Origin: UBA11524 sp963642705
Lineage (GTDB): Bacteria; Bacillota; Clostridia; Christensenellales; Aristaeellaceae
Direction of reading: 5' to 3'
Assembly (NCBI GenBank): GCA_963642705.1
Contig: CAVIHU010000018.1
Coordinates: forward strand, 1 to 35,946
DNA length: 35,946 nt
Shown: positions 23,581 through 31,862 of the stretch, in pieces
Position numbering within the stretch: the first letter of the stretch is position 1
How the letters are laid out: every line of letters starts with the position of its first letter
Program-made: the position numbers and the translations under genes
Notes under the pieces: generated by a model
What the model was told of the DNA's origin: nothing
What the model saw: only the letters and a program-made list of their open reading frames with translations
The model's database searches: none

Positions 23581-23800
23581 AAAAGCTCGAGGGGAAGGAA
23601 CGCCCCTGCCGGGTGCAGGGACAGGCTCCCTGCTTTTGAGTCAGGGCAAAACTCCGGCAAATCTCACAAATCCATCACGCAGATAATATCAACGATGCCA
23701 CGCGAGCGCTGAACAGAGAAGCGGACAGAGTCTGCGGAACGCTTTCAGCTCAGCCCCGGCAACAAAAAAGCAGCTGCTCATTTCCGAGCAGCTGCTTTTT
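23581..23800 (+). repeat. Multi-hairpin intergenic element, copy B
   Basis: The stem order is the same as in copy A (19617-19827): GGGG/CCCC (about 23590-23611), GCAGGGA/TCCCTGC (about 23617-23635), GAGT/ACTC (about 23637-23655), then the block GCGCTGAACAGAGAAGCGGA that is identical in both copies (from 23706), with GCGGAC (23721-23726) pairing to GTCTGC (23730-23735). A terminator closes it. Confidence 0.65.
23764..23800. terminator. Bidirectional terminator between the M42 and GH51 genes
   Basis: AAAAAAGCAGCTGCTC and GAGCAGCTGCTTTTT form a perfect 10-bp stem (23770-23779 with 23786-23795) with A and T runs on either side. It can stop the rightward M42 transcript and the leftward GH51 transcript. 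The 140 nt up to the GH51 stop hold nothing recognisable. Confidence 0.9.
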
Positions 23801-23942
23801 CATTCTCGTGATTGATGCCTGTTGCCGCCCAAAGAGCTTTCGCCTCTGCGAAGCAACCAAACACAGGAAAAGGACGAAGTCCCCCTTGACGTTTTGCGCG
23901 ATTGAGCAGGCACCTTTTCAGGCTTATTCCGCGTGTAGGATG

Positions 23943-25445
23943 TCAGGCTTTTTCGAAGCGAATCACATTCCAGCTTGCAGCAGGCAGGACGATGTCCTCC
24001 CCTTCCTTCGGGCAGGCAACCTCCACCGGCATGACCGTGTTCGGCGCATCCTCGGTGTTGACCGCCTTCATGTCATCGTGGTGCAGCACAGAGTGCATGA
24101 CCGGGCGCAGAGTGCCGAAGGAGCGCAGATCAAGCGACAGCGTCATCGGCTCGCTGAGGTCGCGGTTGACAGCGAACACGGTGACATTGCCCTCATCATC
24201 CATCGTTGCGGCGGCATCCATATCCGGCACAGCAGAAAAATGCTTCGTGTCGTGCTTTCCGCAGACGATTTGCGGCAGAAGTGACTTGCCGCGGCCGTAC
24301 TTCGATGCATCCATCATCGGATAGAAGATAGTCTGCGCCCACGCGCCGCCGTTTTCGCGCGTCATGATCGGCGCGATAACGTTGACCAGCTGCGCGAGAC
24401 ATCCGATCTTGACGCGGTCGGCGTTGCGCAGCATCGTGATGAGCATCAAGCCGACCAGCAGCGCATCCTCGAAGTTGTACACATCCTCCAGCAGGTGCAG
24501 CGCGGTGCCCCACGGCTTGTTCTTGTACAGGCTCTGATCCTGATCATTCGAATGATACCACACGTTCCACTCGTCCAACGAAAGATTGACCGTCTTCTTG
24601 GAATGCTTCGTACCCTTGACCGCGTCGCAGATGGCGGCGACCGTCTTGATGAAGTCATCCAAATCCATCGTCGATGCGAGGAAGTCCTGCGTATCGTTGT
24701 GCGGATTGCCGTAATAGCGGTGCAGCGACACATAGTCAACGTTGTCGTAGCTCTGCATGAGCACCTCATGCTCCCACGTGCCGAACGTCGGCATATTTGT
24801 GCTGGAGGAGCCGCACGCGACCGTCTCGATGGTCGGGTCGACCCACTTCATCACCTTCGCGGCCTCATTTGCCTTGCGGCCGTACTCGTAGGCGGTCTTT
24901 GCGCCGGTCTGCCACGGACCGTCCATCTCGTTGCCGAGGCACCAGAGCTTAATATTGAAGGGCTCCTTCGCGCCGTTCTTCATGCGCAGGTCGCTCCACG
25001 CCGTGCCGGACGCATGATTGCAATATTCAACAACATACTGCGCGTCGAGGATATCGCGCGTACCGAGGTTGACGGCGTACATGACTTCCGTGTTCGCCTT
25101 CTTCGCCCAGTCAACAAATTCATGCAGACCGAATGTATTCGGTTCGGTCGTCTTCCACGCCAGATCAAGCCGCGCGGGACGCTCGCTCTTCGGTCCGATA
25201 GAGTCCTCCCAGCGGAAGCCGGAAACGAAGTTGCCGCCCGGATACCGCACGACCGGCACATTCAGCTTCTTCACCAGCGACAGCACATCGCGGCGGAAGC
25301 CCTGTTCATCCGCCTCCGGATGACCCGGCTCATAGATGCCCGTATACACTGCGCGCCCGAGATGCTCAATAAACGAGCCGTACAGCCGCTTGTCGACCTG
25401 TGAAATGACATAGTCCTTGTCCAGAATCATGGTAGCCTTTTTCAT
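23943..25445 (-). CDS. Alpha-L-arabinofuranosidase, GH51
   Basis: This 500-aa intracellular glycosidase releases L-arabinose from arabinan or arabinoxylan oligosaccharides. It is a (beta/alpha)8 barrel followed by a beta-sandwich, with no signal peptide. The acid/base glutamate is in CLGNEMDGPW (Glu173) and the nucleophile in LSLDEWNVW (Glu292). Family motifs RYPGGNFVSGFRWED (67-81) and LHRYYGNP (241-248) are intact. AGGAGG lies 13 nt before the ATG, a little far. It is divergent from an alpha-galactosidase gene across a 240-nt region, so both probably answer to plant cell-wall sugars. No arabinose isomerase or regulator is in view. Confidence 0.97.
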   Translation of the reverse strand: MKKATMILDKDYVISQVDKRLYGSFIEHLGRAVYTGIYEPGHPEADEQGFRRDVLSLVKKLNVPVVRYPGGNFVSGFRWEDSIGPKSERPARLDLAWKTTEPNTFGLHEFVDWAKKANTEVMYAVNLGTRDILDAQYVVEYCNHASGTAWSDLRMKNGAKEPFNIKLWCLGNEMDGPWQTGAKTAYEYGRKANEAAKVMKWVDPTIETVACGSSSTNMPTFGTWEHEVLMQSYDNVDYVSLHRYYGNPHNDTQDFLASTMDLDDFIKTVAAICDAVKGTKHSKKTVNLSLDEWNVWYHSNDQDQSLYKNKPWGTALHLLEDVYNFEDALLVGLMLITMLRNADRVKIGCLAQLVNVIAPIMTRENGGAWAQTIFYPMMDASKYGRGKSLLPQIVCGKHDTKHFSAVPDMDAAATMDDEGNVTVFAVNRDLSEPMTLSLDLRSFGTLRPVMHSVLHHDDMKAVNTEDAPNTVMPVEVACPKEGEDIVLPAASWNVIRFEKA

Positions 25446-25685
25446 GGTGCGTTCAGTTCCTCCTCAAACAAAATGCACTGTGGACGTCATGCCCTTTTCA
25501 AGAGCAAAGCTGCCCGAATCGTCGATTCTGATTCGACAGGCATGCTGAAAGTCCTCTTTTTTCAAGCGTCCAAAAAATATTTTTCCATGCCGATTGTTCG
25601 GCAGGGATTTTCAATCCTTCGGCGAAAGAATCAATCGCACATCCATCACAACAACCTGCCAGAGCAGGAGGAACGGAGGATACCA
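25446..25685. promoter_or_regulatory. Shared divergent control region of the GH51 and GH27 genes
   Basis: This 240-nt region holds the promoters of both glycosidase genes, though no clean -35/-10 pair stands out. At 25515-25535 a cluster of half-sites is visible: CGAATC, CGATTC and GATTCG, giving overlapping inverted repeats. This is a plausible operator for a common regulator. An AT palindrome AAAAATATTTTT lies near 25573. Confidence 0.4.
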
Positions 25686-26873
25686 ATGACACTTGCGCAA
25701 ACACCGCCTATGGGCTGGAATTCATGGAACACGTTCGGAGCCAACATCAACGAAGAGCTGATTCATCAGATGGCTGACCTGATGGTCACGCAGGGCTACC
25801 GCGATGCGGGCTATGAGTATCTGGTCATCGATGACTGCTGGAGCCTTCGCCAGCGCGGCGCTGACGGTCGAATCGTCCCCGACCCCGCAAAGTTCCCGAA
25901 CGGCATGAAGGCCGTCGCCGATTATGTCCACGGCAGGGGGCTGAAGTTCGGCATGTACTCCTGCGCCGGTGCACGCACCTGTGCCGGCTATCCCGGCAGC
26001 TATGACCATGAATTCATCGACGCGCAGACCTTCGCGGACTGGGGTGTTGACTTTCTGAAATACGACTATTGCAATTTCCCGAATTCCGGCAACTGTAAGA
26101 TGCGCTACCTGACCATGTCCATGGCGCTCAAGGCGACAGGGCGCGCGATTCTCTTCTCTGCCTGCAACTGGGGCATGGAAGAACCTGGCGAATGGATGCG
26201 CTCCATCGGTGCCCACATGTACCGCTCCACCGGCGACATCATGGACAACTTCGTTTCCTTCACCGACATCGTCAAGAGCCAGCTAAGCAGACTCTGCATG
26301 AGCGGCAACCACTGCTTCAACGACATGGATATGCTGACGGTCGGCATGTGCGGCAAGGGCAATGTCGGCTTCGGCAAGGTGTGTTCCTTTGAGGAGTATC
26401 GTCTGCAATTCACCCTGTGGTGCCTTTGCGGTGTGCCGTTGATGATGGGTGCCGACCTGCGCACCCTCGCGCCGGAATATCGTGCGCTGATGCTTAATCC
26501 CGCGCTGCTGCGCATCAACCAGGATATCGAATGCCGCGCGCCGTACATCGTCCGCCGGGACAGCGTCTGCGTGCCGAATCCCGAAAATCCTCAGGATCCG
26601 TGGATTCATCCGGCGGATACCGCGTTTGTCCTCCTGCGCCATCTTTCGGACAATGAGTTCGCGCTCTTCTACGCTAACCTCGCCGATTCGGGCGCCGAGG
26701 TACACGCCGAATTTGCCGACATGGGTCTGCCCGTGACCAGCGGCGTTCTGCTTGACATGACGGACGTGTATTCCGGCGAGCATATCGGTCCGCAGAAGGA
26801 TTTCTTCAATCCGCACATTCAGGCGCATGACAGCCGCCTGTTCCTCTGTCGTCTGGTGAAGGAAAATGCCTGA
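25686..26873 (+). CDS. Alpha-galactosidase, GH27
   Basis: This 395-aa intracellular enzyme removes alpha-1,6-linked galactose from raffinose-type sugars or galactomannan. The N-terminus TPPMGWNSWNTF is the GH27 hallmark. The nucleophile is Asp127 (FLKYDYCN) and the acid/base is Asp184 (RSTGDI). DDCW (49-52) and CAGARTCAGYPGS (93-105) form the sugar pocket. ATG 25686 has GGAGGA 5 nt upstream; the longer reading frame to the left has no ribosome site and would run through the control region. The galactose released can enter metabolism via galE at 18588. A small zinc-ribbon gene overlaps its end by 8 bp. Confidence 0.96.
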   Translation: MTLAQTPPMGWNSWNTFGANINEELIHQMADLMVTQGYRDAGYEYLVIDDCWSLRQRGADGRIVPDPAKFPNGMKAVADYVHGRGLKFGMYSCAGARTCAGYPGSYDHEFIDAQTFADWGVDFLKYDYCNFPNSGNCKMRYLTMSMALKATGRAILFSACNWGMEEPGEWMRSIGAHMYRSTGDIMDNFVSFTDIVKSQLSRLCMSGNHCFNDMDMLTVGMCGKGNVGFGKVCSFEEYRLQFTLWCLCGVPLMMGADLRTLAPEYRALMLNPALLRINQDIECRAPYIVRRDSVCVPNPENPQDPWIHPADTAFVLLRHLSDNEFALFYANLADSGAEVHAEFADMGLPVTSGVLLDMTDVYSGEHIGPQKDFFNPHIQAHDSRLFLCRLVKENA

Positions 26874-27057
26874 GTGCATGCAGTGCAGCCGCCCACTGCA
26901 GAGCGTTGAAATCGCGCTGACGAAGAAGCTCATCAACCGCGGTGCTGTTTCCTTTCTCTGCCTTCAATGCCTGTCGAGGAAATTCGGCGTCACGGAGGCC
27001 GTGCTCCTTCAAAAAGCAACCGAATTCCGCGAAATGGGCTGCACCCTATTTCAATAA
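26866..27057 (+). CDS. Small zinc-ribbon protein, coupled to the alpha-galactosidase gene
   Basis: This 63-aa protein has two CxxC pairs (Cys4/Cys7 and Cys32/Cys35) that would hold one zinc ion, linked by a conserved-looking block IALTKKLINRGA and ending in FREMGCTLF. Small proteins with this shape occur in many Clostridia, but I know no function for them. The ATG overlaps the alpha-galactosidase stop by 8 bp, implying translational coupling; a second in-frame ATG lies four codons later (26878). A terminator follows after 5 nt. Confidence 0.75.
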   Translation: MPECMQCSRPLQSVEIALTKKLINRGAVSFLCLQCLSRKFGVTEAVLLQKATEFREMGCTLFQ

Positions 27058-27061
27058 AACC

Positions 27062-27100
27062 GGCAGGATTGCCTCAGCTCGAAGCAGTCCTGCCCTTTTT
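27062..27100. terminator. Terminator between converging zinc-ribbon and PBP genes
   Basis: GGCAGGA (27062-27068) pairs with TCCTGCC (27088-27094); the loop adds a second short pairing. CTTTTT follows on the plus strand and GGTTTTA on the minus strand, so it is usable both ways. Confidence 0.8.
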
Positions 27101-27196
27101 GATTGATTATGCAGCAATTGTCATGCGGCTTTTCATCTGAAGAAAAGGATGCATTGAGGTGAAGCCTGCAATCGCAAATTCCCGTCCCAAATCCCT

Positions 27197-28621
27197 TCAT
27201 TCCATGTTTTTCAGATACTGAAAAATATCCCTCGCGATGGGTGCCGCGGTGCTGCCGCCGCCCTGCCCGTCCGCGATGCTCTCCACCACCACGCAGACCG
27301 CATAGGGCAGTTCCCTGCAGTAGCCGATGAACAACCCGTTTGTGACGTCCTGCCCGTTCAGCGACGTTTCCGCGCTTCCGGTCTTGCCGCAGATGGTCAG
27401 TCCGCTGACAGCTGCCTTCGTGCCTGTGCCGCTGGTGACAACGGCTTCCATGTACTCATCCAGCGTCGCTGCGATGCTTTCCGTCATGGCCGTGCGGTAA
27501 GCGCGGCCGGAGAAGGTATATCGCACCGTGCCGGATGGGCTGACAACGCTTGCAATCAGCGAAGGCTCCATCATGACGCCGCCGTTGGCGACCGCTGCGG
27601 CAATCATGCACAGATGCACGGGCGTCGCGGTTATGGCGGATTGCCCGAAGCCGCACAAGGCAACATTGAAGCTTGTGCGGTCTGTCGTTGGATAGGAGCT
27701 GTTCTCAACGACAAGGTCGCGGAACAGAAAGTTGTCGTTGAAGCCGAGCTGCTCCGCCGTTTCGCGCATTGCCTTGTCGCCCATCGACAGCGCGTACTGC
27801 GCAAAGGCATTGTTGCACGAGCGGATGAAGGCTGTCTTCAGACTGATAACGCCATGGCTGGCAGAGCCAAAATCATGAATCACCTGCCCGTCGACGCTCA
27901 GGTTGCCGGTGCATTGAATCTGCACCGTCTGCGCAGACGGGTTGACGCGCAGCTCAGCAGCGGCTGTAACGACCTTAAACGTGCTGCCGGGCGTATACCG
28001 GTTCTGCGTGACGCGGTTCCAGTAGACATTGGAGGTCGTGGATACGCTTGCCGCATCGTTTGGGTCAAAATTCGGCAGGCTGACCATCGCGAGCACCTCG
28101 CCGGTCTTGTAGTTCATGACGAACGCGGCGCCGTCATGCCCGGATGCGCGGTTCCCGAAGGAGTTCAGGATAGTCGTGCAAAGCTCGCTGTCGACCGTCA
28201 GAACGATGTTGTCGCCGTGACGCTTCTGTCCGGTCACAAGCGCCTGAATCCGCTCCCAAATACCCGTCTGAAAGCCATACAGATAGGCCGTCTGGAACGA
28301 TTCAACACCGTTGGCAATTTGTCCGTCGGAATCGCCCAGCAGGTGCACGACCGCGCGCCGTGATGTCTCATCCGCCTGATAGGTGCGCGTCACCGTACCA
28401 TCCTCGCTGACCTCGCTTGTCGCCAGCACAATGCCGTTTCGGTCGAGGATGTCGCCGGGAATGACGTTTTCCTTCTGCGTGCGCACGCGCGGATTTTTCG
28501 CGTAGGTGAACCATCGATTTCCATAGAGCGAGATGCTGTACATGCCGTAGGCGCCCAGCAGCGCAAACAGCGCAAACAGGAAGAATGCAAGGAGCTTGAA
28601 TTTGAACCGCATCGGCTTCAT
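27197..28621 (-). CDS. pbpA: Class B penicillin-binding protein (PbpA-type transpeptidase)
   Basis: This 474-aa D,D-transpeptidase cross-links peptidoglycan. It has one N-terminal TM anchor (about 8-30), a short N-terminal domain (PGDILDRNGIVLA at 55-67) and a penicillin-binding domain with all three motifs: STFK (Ser213 nucleophile), SCN (268-270) and KTGS (413-416). It lacks the long dimerisation domain of PBP2/PBP3 and matches the short PbpA type found beside FtsW/RodA in mycobacteria and Clostridia. The ATG overlaps the FtsW/RodA stop by 4 bp (ATGA). It closes the M16-FHA-FtsW/RodA-PBP operon. Confidence 0.93.
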   Translation of the reverse strand: MKPMRFKFKLLAFFLFALFALLGAYGMYSISLYGNRWFTYAKNPRVRTQKENVIPGDILDRNGIVLATSEVSEDGTVTRTYQADETSRRAVVHLLGDSDGQIANGVESFQTAYLYGFQTGIWERIQALVTGQKRHGDNIVLTVDSELCTTILNSFGNRASGHDGAAFVMNYKTGEVLAMVSLPNFDPNDAASVSTTSNVYWNRVTQNRYTPGSTFKVVTAAAELRVNPSAQTVQIQCTGNLSVDGQVIHDFGSASHGVISLKTAFIRSCNNAFAQYALSMGDKAMRETAEQLGFNDNFLFRDLVVENSSYPTTDRTSFNVALCGFGQSAITATPVHLCMIAAAVANGGVMMEPSLIASVVSPSGTVRYTFSGRAYRTAMTESIAATLDEYMEAVVTSGTGTKAAVSGLTICGKTGSAETSLNGQDVTNGLFIGYCRELPYAVCVVVESIADGQGGGSTAAPIARDIFQYLKNME

Positions 28622-29886
28622 AGCGCAGTTTCCTCCTGCACGCCGTAATCCGCCAAATCGGCGTCCCGCGCCAGATCGTCCTCATTGATGCTGGAAACGC
28701 CCTGAATCAGCCCGATGAGGCACAGGCACGAAACGAGCGACGTGCCGCCGTAGCTGACGAACGGCATCGTCACGCCGGTCAGCGGAATCAGTTTCAGTAC
28801 GCCGCCGATGATGATGAACGTCTGCAGACCTATCATCGCCGTGCAGCCCATGGTGAGCAGCCCGTGGAAGCGTGTCCGCGCCGCAATCGCGATGGATGTG
28901 CCGCGCCAGATGATGGCAACATACATCAGCAGCACGCAGAAGCCGAAAATCATGCCGAACTGCTCGCAGATGACGGAAAAGATGAAGTCCGTGTGATACA
29001 CGGGAATGGTGGTCGGGCTGCCGAGCCCCAGTCCGACGCCGAGCGCGCCGCCGCTTGCAATCGCCATAAGGCTCTGGATAATCTGGTAGCCGGCGTTGTC
29101 GTAGTCGCTCCACGGATCCAGCCAGATAGCAACGCGCTTCTTGACGTGCGCGAATTTCGCGTAGCCGAACGCTGCCGCGCCTGCACCGCCGCCGATACCG
29201 CAGAGCATCATGAACCAGTTGCCGGACGAGGCGAAATACAGCATAAGCGCCACGCCGTAATACAGCAGCGCCGTGCCGAGGTCTGCCTGAAGCATTAGCA
29301 TCCCCAGACATGCGACGGCAAAAATCACCCACAGCCAGAAGCGCCTGTCCGCCATGAACCGGCTGATGACGATGATAAGCGCAAGCTTGACGATTTCACT
29401 CGGCTGAACGGACACGCTGCCGACATAGAACCAGTTCTTCGCGCCGTATGTTTCCTTGCCGATAAACAGCGGCAGCGCCAGCAGCACGAGCGAGCAGAGC
29501 ATCATCGGCCAGACGAGCAGGCGGAACGAGCGCCCGATGCGGATGAGATAGATGCACACAACCATCGCCGCAAGCCCGATGAAATAATAGATCGCCTGCG
29601 AATACGCGTAGGACGGATTCGTGTCATAGAGGACGAGCAGACCGAGCGCGCAGAGAAAATTTGTCAGCGACAGCAGCAGCTTATCCACCGGAAACAGCCG
29701 CGGCAGAAAACCGGTGACAAATGCATTCGCCAGCGGAATAAAAAGGGCAAACGCCAGCGCCTGCCACTGAAAATCGCGCAGAAACAGCAGAAAAAAAGCG
29801 GCGATATAGAAAGCGGAAACCGCATGGGACAGCGCCCGTCCCGGGTCACGCCCGCCTTGTTTGCGTTCGTGCGCCAACTTCATCAC
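28618..29886 (-). CDS. FtsW/RodA/SpoVE-family SEDS glycosyltransferase
   Basis: This 422-aa polytopic membrane protein with about ten TM segments polymerises lipid II together with its class B PBP partner. SEDS motifs are present: GAKNWFYVGSVSVQPSEIVKL (the loop before the catalytic TM), LQADLGTALL (the catalytic Asp region) and TGVTMPFVSYGGTSL near the C-terminus. GTG 29886 or ATG 29883 can start it; it overlaps the FHA gene end. The pairing with a PbpA-type PBP and an FHA protein mirrors the mycobacterial fhaAB-rodA-pbpA locus, but no Ser/Thr kinase or phosphatase is in the window. Whether it serves elongation or division cannot be told. Confidence 0.93.
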   Translation of the reverse strand: MMKLAHERKQGGRDPGRALSHAVSAFYIAAFFLLFLRDFQWQALAFALFIPLANAFVTGFLPRLFPVDKLLLSLTNFLCALGLLVLYDTNPSYAYSQAIYYFIGLAAMVVCIYLIRIGRSFRLLVWPMMLCSLVLLALPLFIGKETYGAKNWFYVGSVSVQPSEIVKLALIIVISRFMADRRFWLWVIFAVACLGMLMLQADLGTALLYYGVALMLYFASSGNWFMMLCGIGGGAGAAAFGYAKFAHVKKRVAIWLDPWSDYDNAGYQIIQSLMAIASGGALGVGLGLGSPTTIPVYHTDFIFSVICEQFGMIFGFCVLLMYVAIIWRGTSIAIAARTRFHGLLTMGCTAMIGLQTFIIIGGVLKLIPLTGVTMPFVSYGGTSLVSCLCLIGLIQGVSSINEDDLARDADLADYGVQEETAL

Positions 29887-30464
29887 CTCTCACAGGGCAT
29901 ACCGCCAAAGTCATTCGGCATCTGATATTCATTGCCGTCGGATGCAGCATCATCCGGCATATACGTCGCGTACTGATGCACATCCTCCACATCGAGTCCG
30001 GCAAATACGCGCAGCCGCAGCCGCGCCTCCCCGACCTCCAGAATGCTGTTGTGCTGCAGCGGATGCGCCTTGCTGTCCCGATTCGTGACGATCTCATAGC
30101 CGTCAACCGCGCAGGTGCAGCCTCGCCACGGCTTGACGTAAAGCCCTTCGCCGTTGCGGAAGGACACGTCCAGATGGCGCGCACGGACGCCCCTTTCCGG
30201 CACGACGATGTCGCAGCTGCGGACGCTGCCGAGCATCCCCTCGGACGGCACGGGCAGCGGCGTATCTGCCGGCAGGGACGGCGAATCGCTCTCCACCACA
30301 AATTCGCCGATGCTGCCTGCATCAGGCAGTTCGCGGCGGCGGCGCTGACGCATCAGGTGCTCCCGCCAGAGCCACCAGAAGGCACGCAGAACAATCAGTA
30401 CGCCGAACGTCACGAACACATAACGCATGGCAAGAGAAAAAATCTCGTAGATTTCAGTGGGCAT
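29883..30464 (-). CDS. Membrane-anchored FHA-domain protein
   Basis: This 193-aa protein has an N-terminal TM segment (about 13-33), a basic patch (HLMRQRRRRE), a linker, and a forkhead-associated domain at about 78-155 (GSVRSCDIVVPE, VRARHLDVSF, NGEGLYVKPW, then HNSILEVGEARLRL). FHA domains bind phosphothreonine; here the usual GR...S-x-x-H pattern is altered (the Ser before the conserved His is Arg), so phosphopeptide binding may be weak or lost. ATG 30464 has AAGGAG upstream, overlapping the stop codon of the M16 gene. It is probably a scaffold for the adjacent SEDS-PBP pair. Confidence 0.85.
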   Translation of the reverse strand: MPTEIYEIFSLAMRYVFVTFGVLIVLRAFWWLWREHLMRQRRRRELPDAGSIGEFVVESDSPSLPADTPLPVPSEGMLGSVRSCDIVVPERGVRARHLDVSFRNGEGLYVKPWRGCTCAVDGYEIVTNRDSKAHPLQHNSILEVGEARLRLRVFAGLDVEDVHQYATYMPDDAASDGNEYQMPNDFGGMPCER

Positions 30465-30474
30465 CTGTAGCTCC

Positions 30475-31755
30475 TTACAGCATGTTCCGCAGTGCGCCAA
30501 GCAGCGGCGCAATGTCCCCGACCGTCTGCGAATCGTATGCAATCGCCATGGACAGATTTTCGGGACGGAACACGGTCTGTGCCGCGTCAAGCAGCTCCTC
30601 CGCCGTCAGCTCGCTGTACTGCGCCGCCGCGGCATCGAGGTCAGCCTGCGAATTGTCGCCGCTCATCCACGCCCAGCCCAGCCGCTCGCACAGCGCCGGT
30701 GCATCATCCGTCAGCATGGCGTTGTTTGTCGTAAACTGCGTGCGCAGCTGATACAGCCTTGCCGGACGGACATACATCGTCAGCCGGTGAAGATACGTAA
30801 ACACCTTCGTCAGCGTATCGCGCAGCCAATCCTGCCGCACATCATAGCGAATGACAAGGCGGCTGAACTGCCCGACACGGACGATTTGCGACTCAATCTC
30901 AGCCACGAGCGCCTGATCCTCACGCAGCGCCTGAAACAGCATGCTGTCGTCATTGCCGCCGGTGATGGTGGACAGCACCTCCGCCGCGACCGGATATACC
31001 TGATCGCTGTCAATATCAAACGACAGCTGCACCGCGGCAAAATCCCCTTCCGCCTCGCCGAGCAGGTCGCTCTGCGCGTCGCGCATGCAGAAGCCGATGG
31101 GCTGCGGCTGCGCAAACGGCGCCTGCGCGTCATGGTTCTTGAGCTCCTCAAACCCCTCCACCGCCGCCAGCTCCATGCCGTCGGAGAAATTGCCCGCCAT
31201 CACGAAGCACGCATTCTGCGGCTGGAAAATCAGCTGTTGCCACTGCGTGATGTCCTCCTCGGTCAGCGCCGACAATGTTTCCTCCGTGCCCAGCGCCGGA
31301 TATGCGCCGGTGCCCGTCATGCGGAAGAGCCGCGCCGCCTCATCAAGCAAATCCTCCCCTTCCGCCTCCATCTGGCGCAGCACAACCTGCTTTTCCGCCG
31401 AAATCTGCTCCGGCGTCCATGGAGTGGCGGCAAAGAAGCGCAGGAACAGATCAAGCGCCGCATCAAAAAAGCGCGGCAGGCACTTCAGGCGGAATACAAG
31501 CCCTTCATCATATACGTCTGCGTCCATGCTCGTGCCGAGGCGGTTCAGCTCGCGCTGCAGCCCCTCGCGATTCAGCCCGCCGAGCGCGCGGAAGCACAGA
31601 TGTGACAGGAGGTTGCTGATGCCCTGCGTATGCTCGTTTTCATAGAGCGGCCCACCCTTCAGGTACAGCCCGAACGCCAGAGAGTGAAGGTGCCGCTGCG
31701 GCCAGCAAAGCAGCGTCATTCCGTTTGACAGCGTGTGCTCATGGATGTTGGACAT
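30475..31755 (-). CDS. M16-family (pitrilysin/insulinase-like) protein with degenerate active site
   Basis: This 426-aa protein has the two-half M16 fold. The family zinc motif HxxEH, normally within GIAHFLEHM, here reads GISNLLSHL: His48 is Asn, the catalytic Glu51 is Ser, and only His52 remains. Further family features persist (SAEKQVVLRQMEAE helix; a second-half block beginning near VQLSFDIDSD). It therefore looks like a non-catalytic M16 subunit, but no catalytic partner lies in the window. ATG 31755 follows AAGGAG by 12 nt; a TTG nine codons earlier would place that site inside the gene. It leads the cell-wall operon from the promoter at 31817, 10 nt ahead of the FHA gene, so a structural role in envelope assembly is possible. 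Confidence 0.82.
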   Translation of the reverse strand: MSNIHEHTLSNGMTLLCWPQRHLHSLAFGLYLKGGPLYENEHTQGISNLLSHLCFRALGGLNREGLQRELNRLGTSMDADVYDEGLVFRLKCLPRFFDAALDLFLRFFAATPWTPEQISAEKQVVLRQMEAEGEDLLDEAARLFRMTGTGAYPALGTEETLSALTEEDITQWQQLIFQPQNACFVMAGNFSDGMELAAVEGFEELKNHDAQAPFAQPQPIGFCMRDAQSDLLGEAEGDFAAVQLSFDIDSDQVYPVAAEVLSTITGGNDDSMLFQALREDQALVAEIESQIVRVGQFSRLVIRYDVRQDWLRDTLTKVFTYLHRLTMYVRPARLYQLRTQFTTNNAMLTDDAPALCERLGWAWMSGDNSQADLDAAAAQYSELTAEELLDAAQTVFRPENLSMAIAYDSQTVGDIAPLLGALRNML

Positions 31756-31816
31756 CGGGTGCGTCAGCTCCTTTGCAATCAATCGCTGATCCGTTTCAGT
31801 TCAGCACTTATCTCGT

Positions 31817-31845
31817 ATTATAGCGTATTTTTTCATGCAATGCAA
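31817..31845 (-). promoter_or_regulatory. Promoter of the M16-FHA-FtsW/RodA-PBP operon
   Basis: On the minus strand the -35 is TTGCAT (31840-31845) and the -10 is TATAAT (31817-31822), spacer 17 bp. The tandem repeat at 31863-31940 ends 17 bp upstream of the -35. Confidence 0.8.
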
Positions 31846-31862
31846 GCCGCGACAGGCTACGT

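Noticed and set aside
30457..31605. Long plus-strand frame (382 codons) across the M16-like gene
   Set aside because: It is antisense to a gene with a clear family match, promoter and operon position. The translation is Arg/Leu/Gln-rich without motifs.
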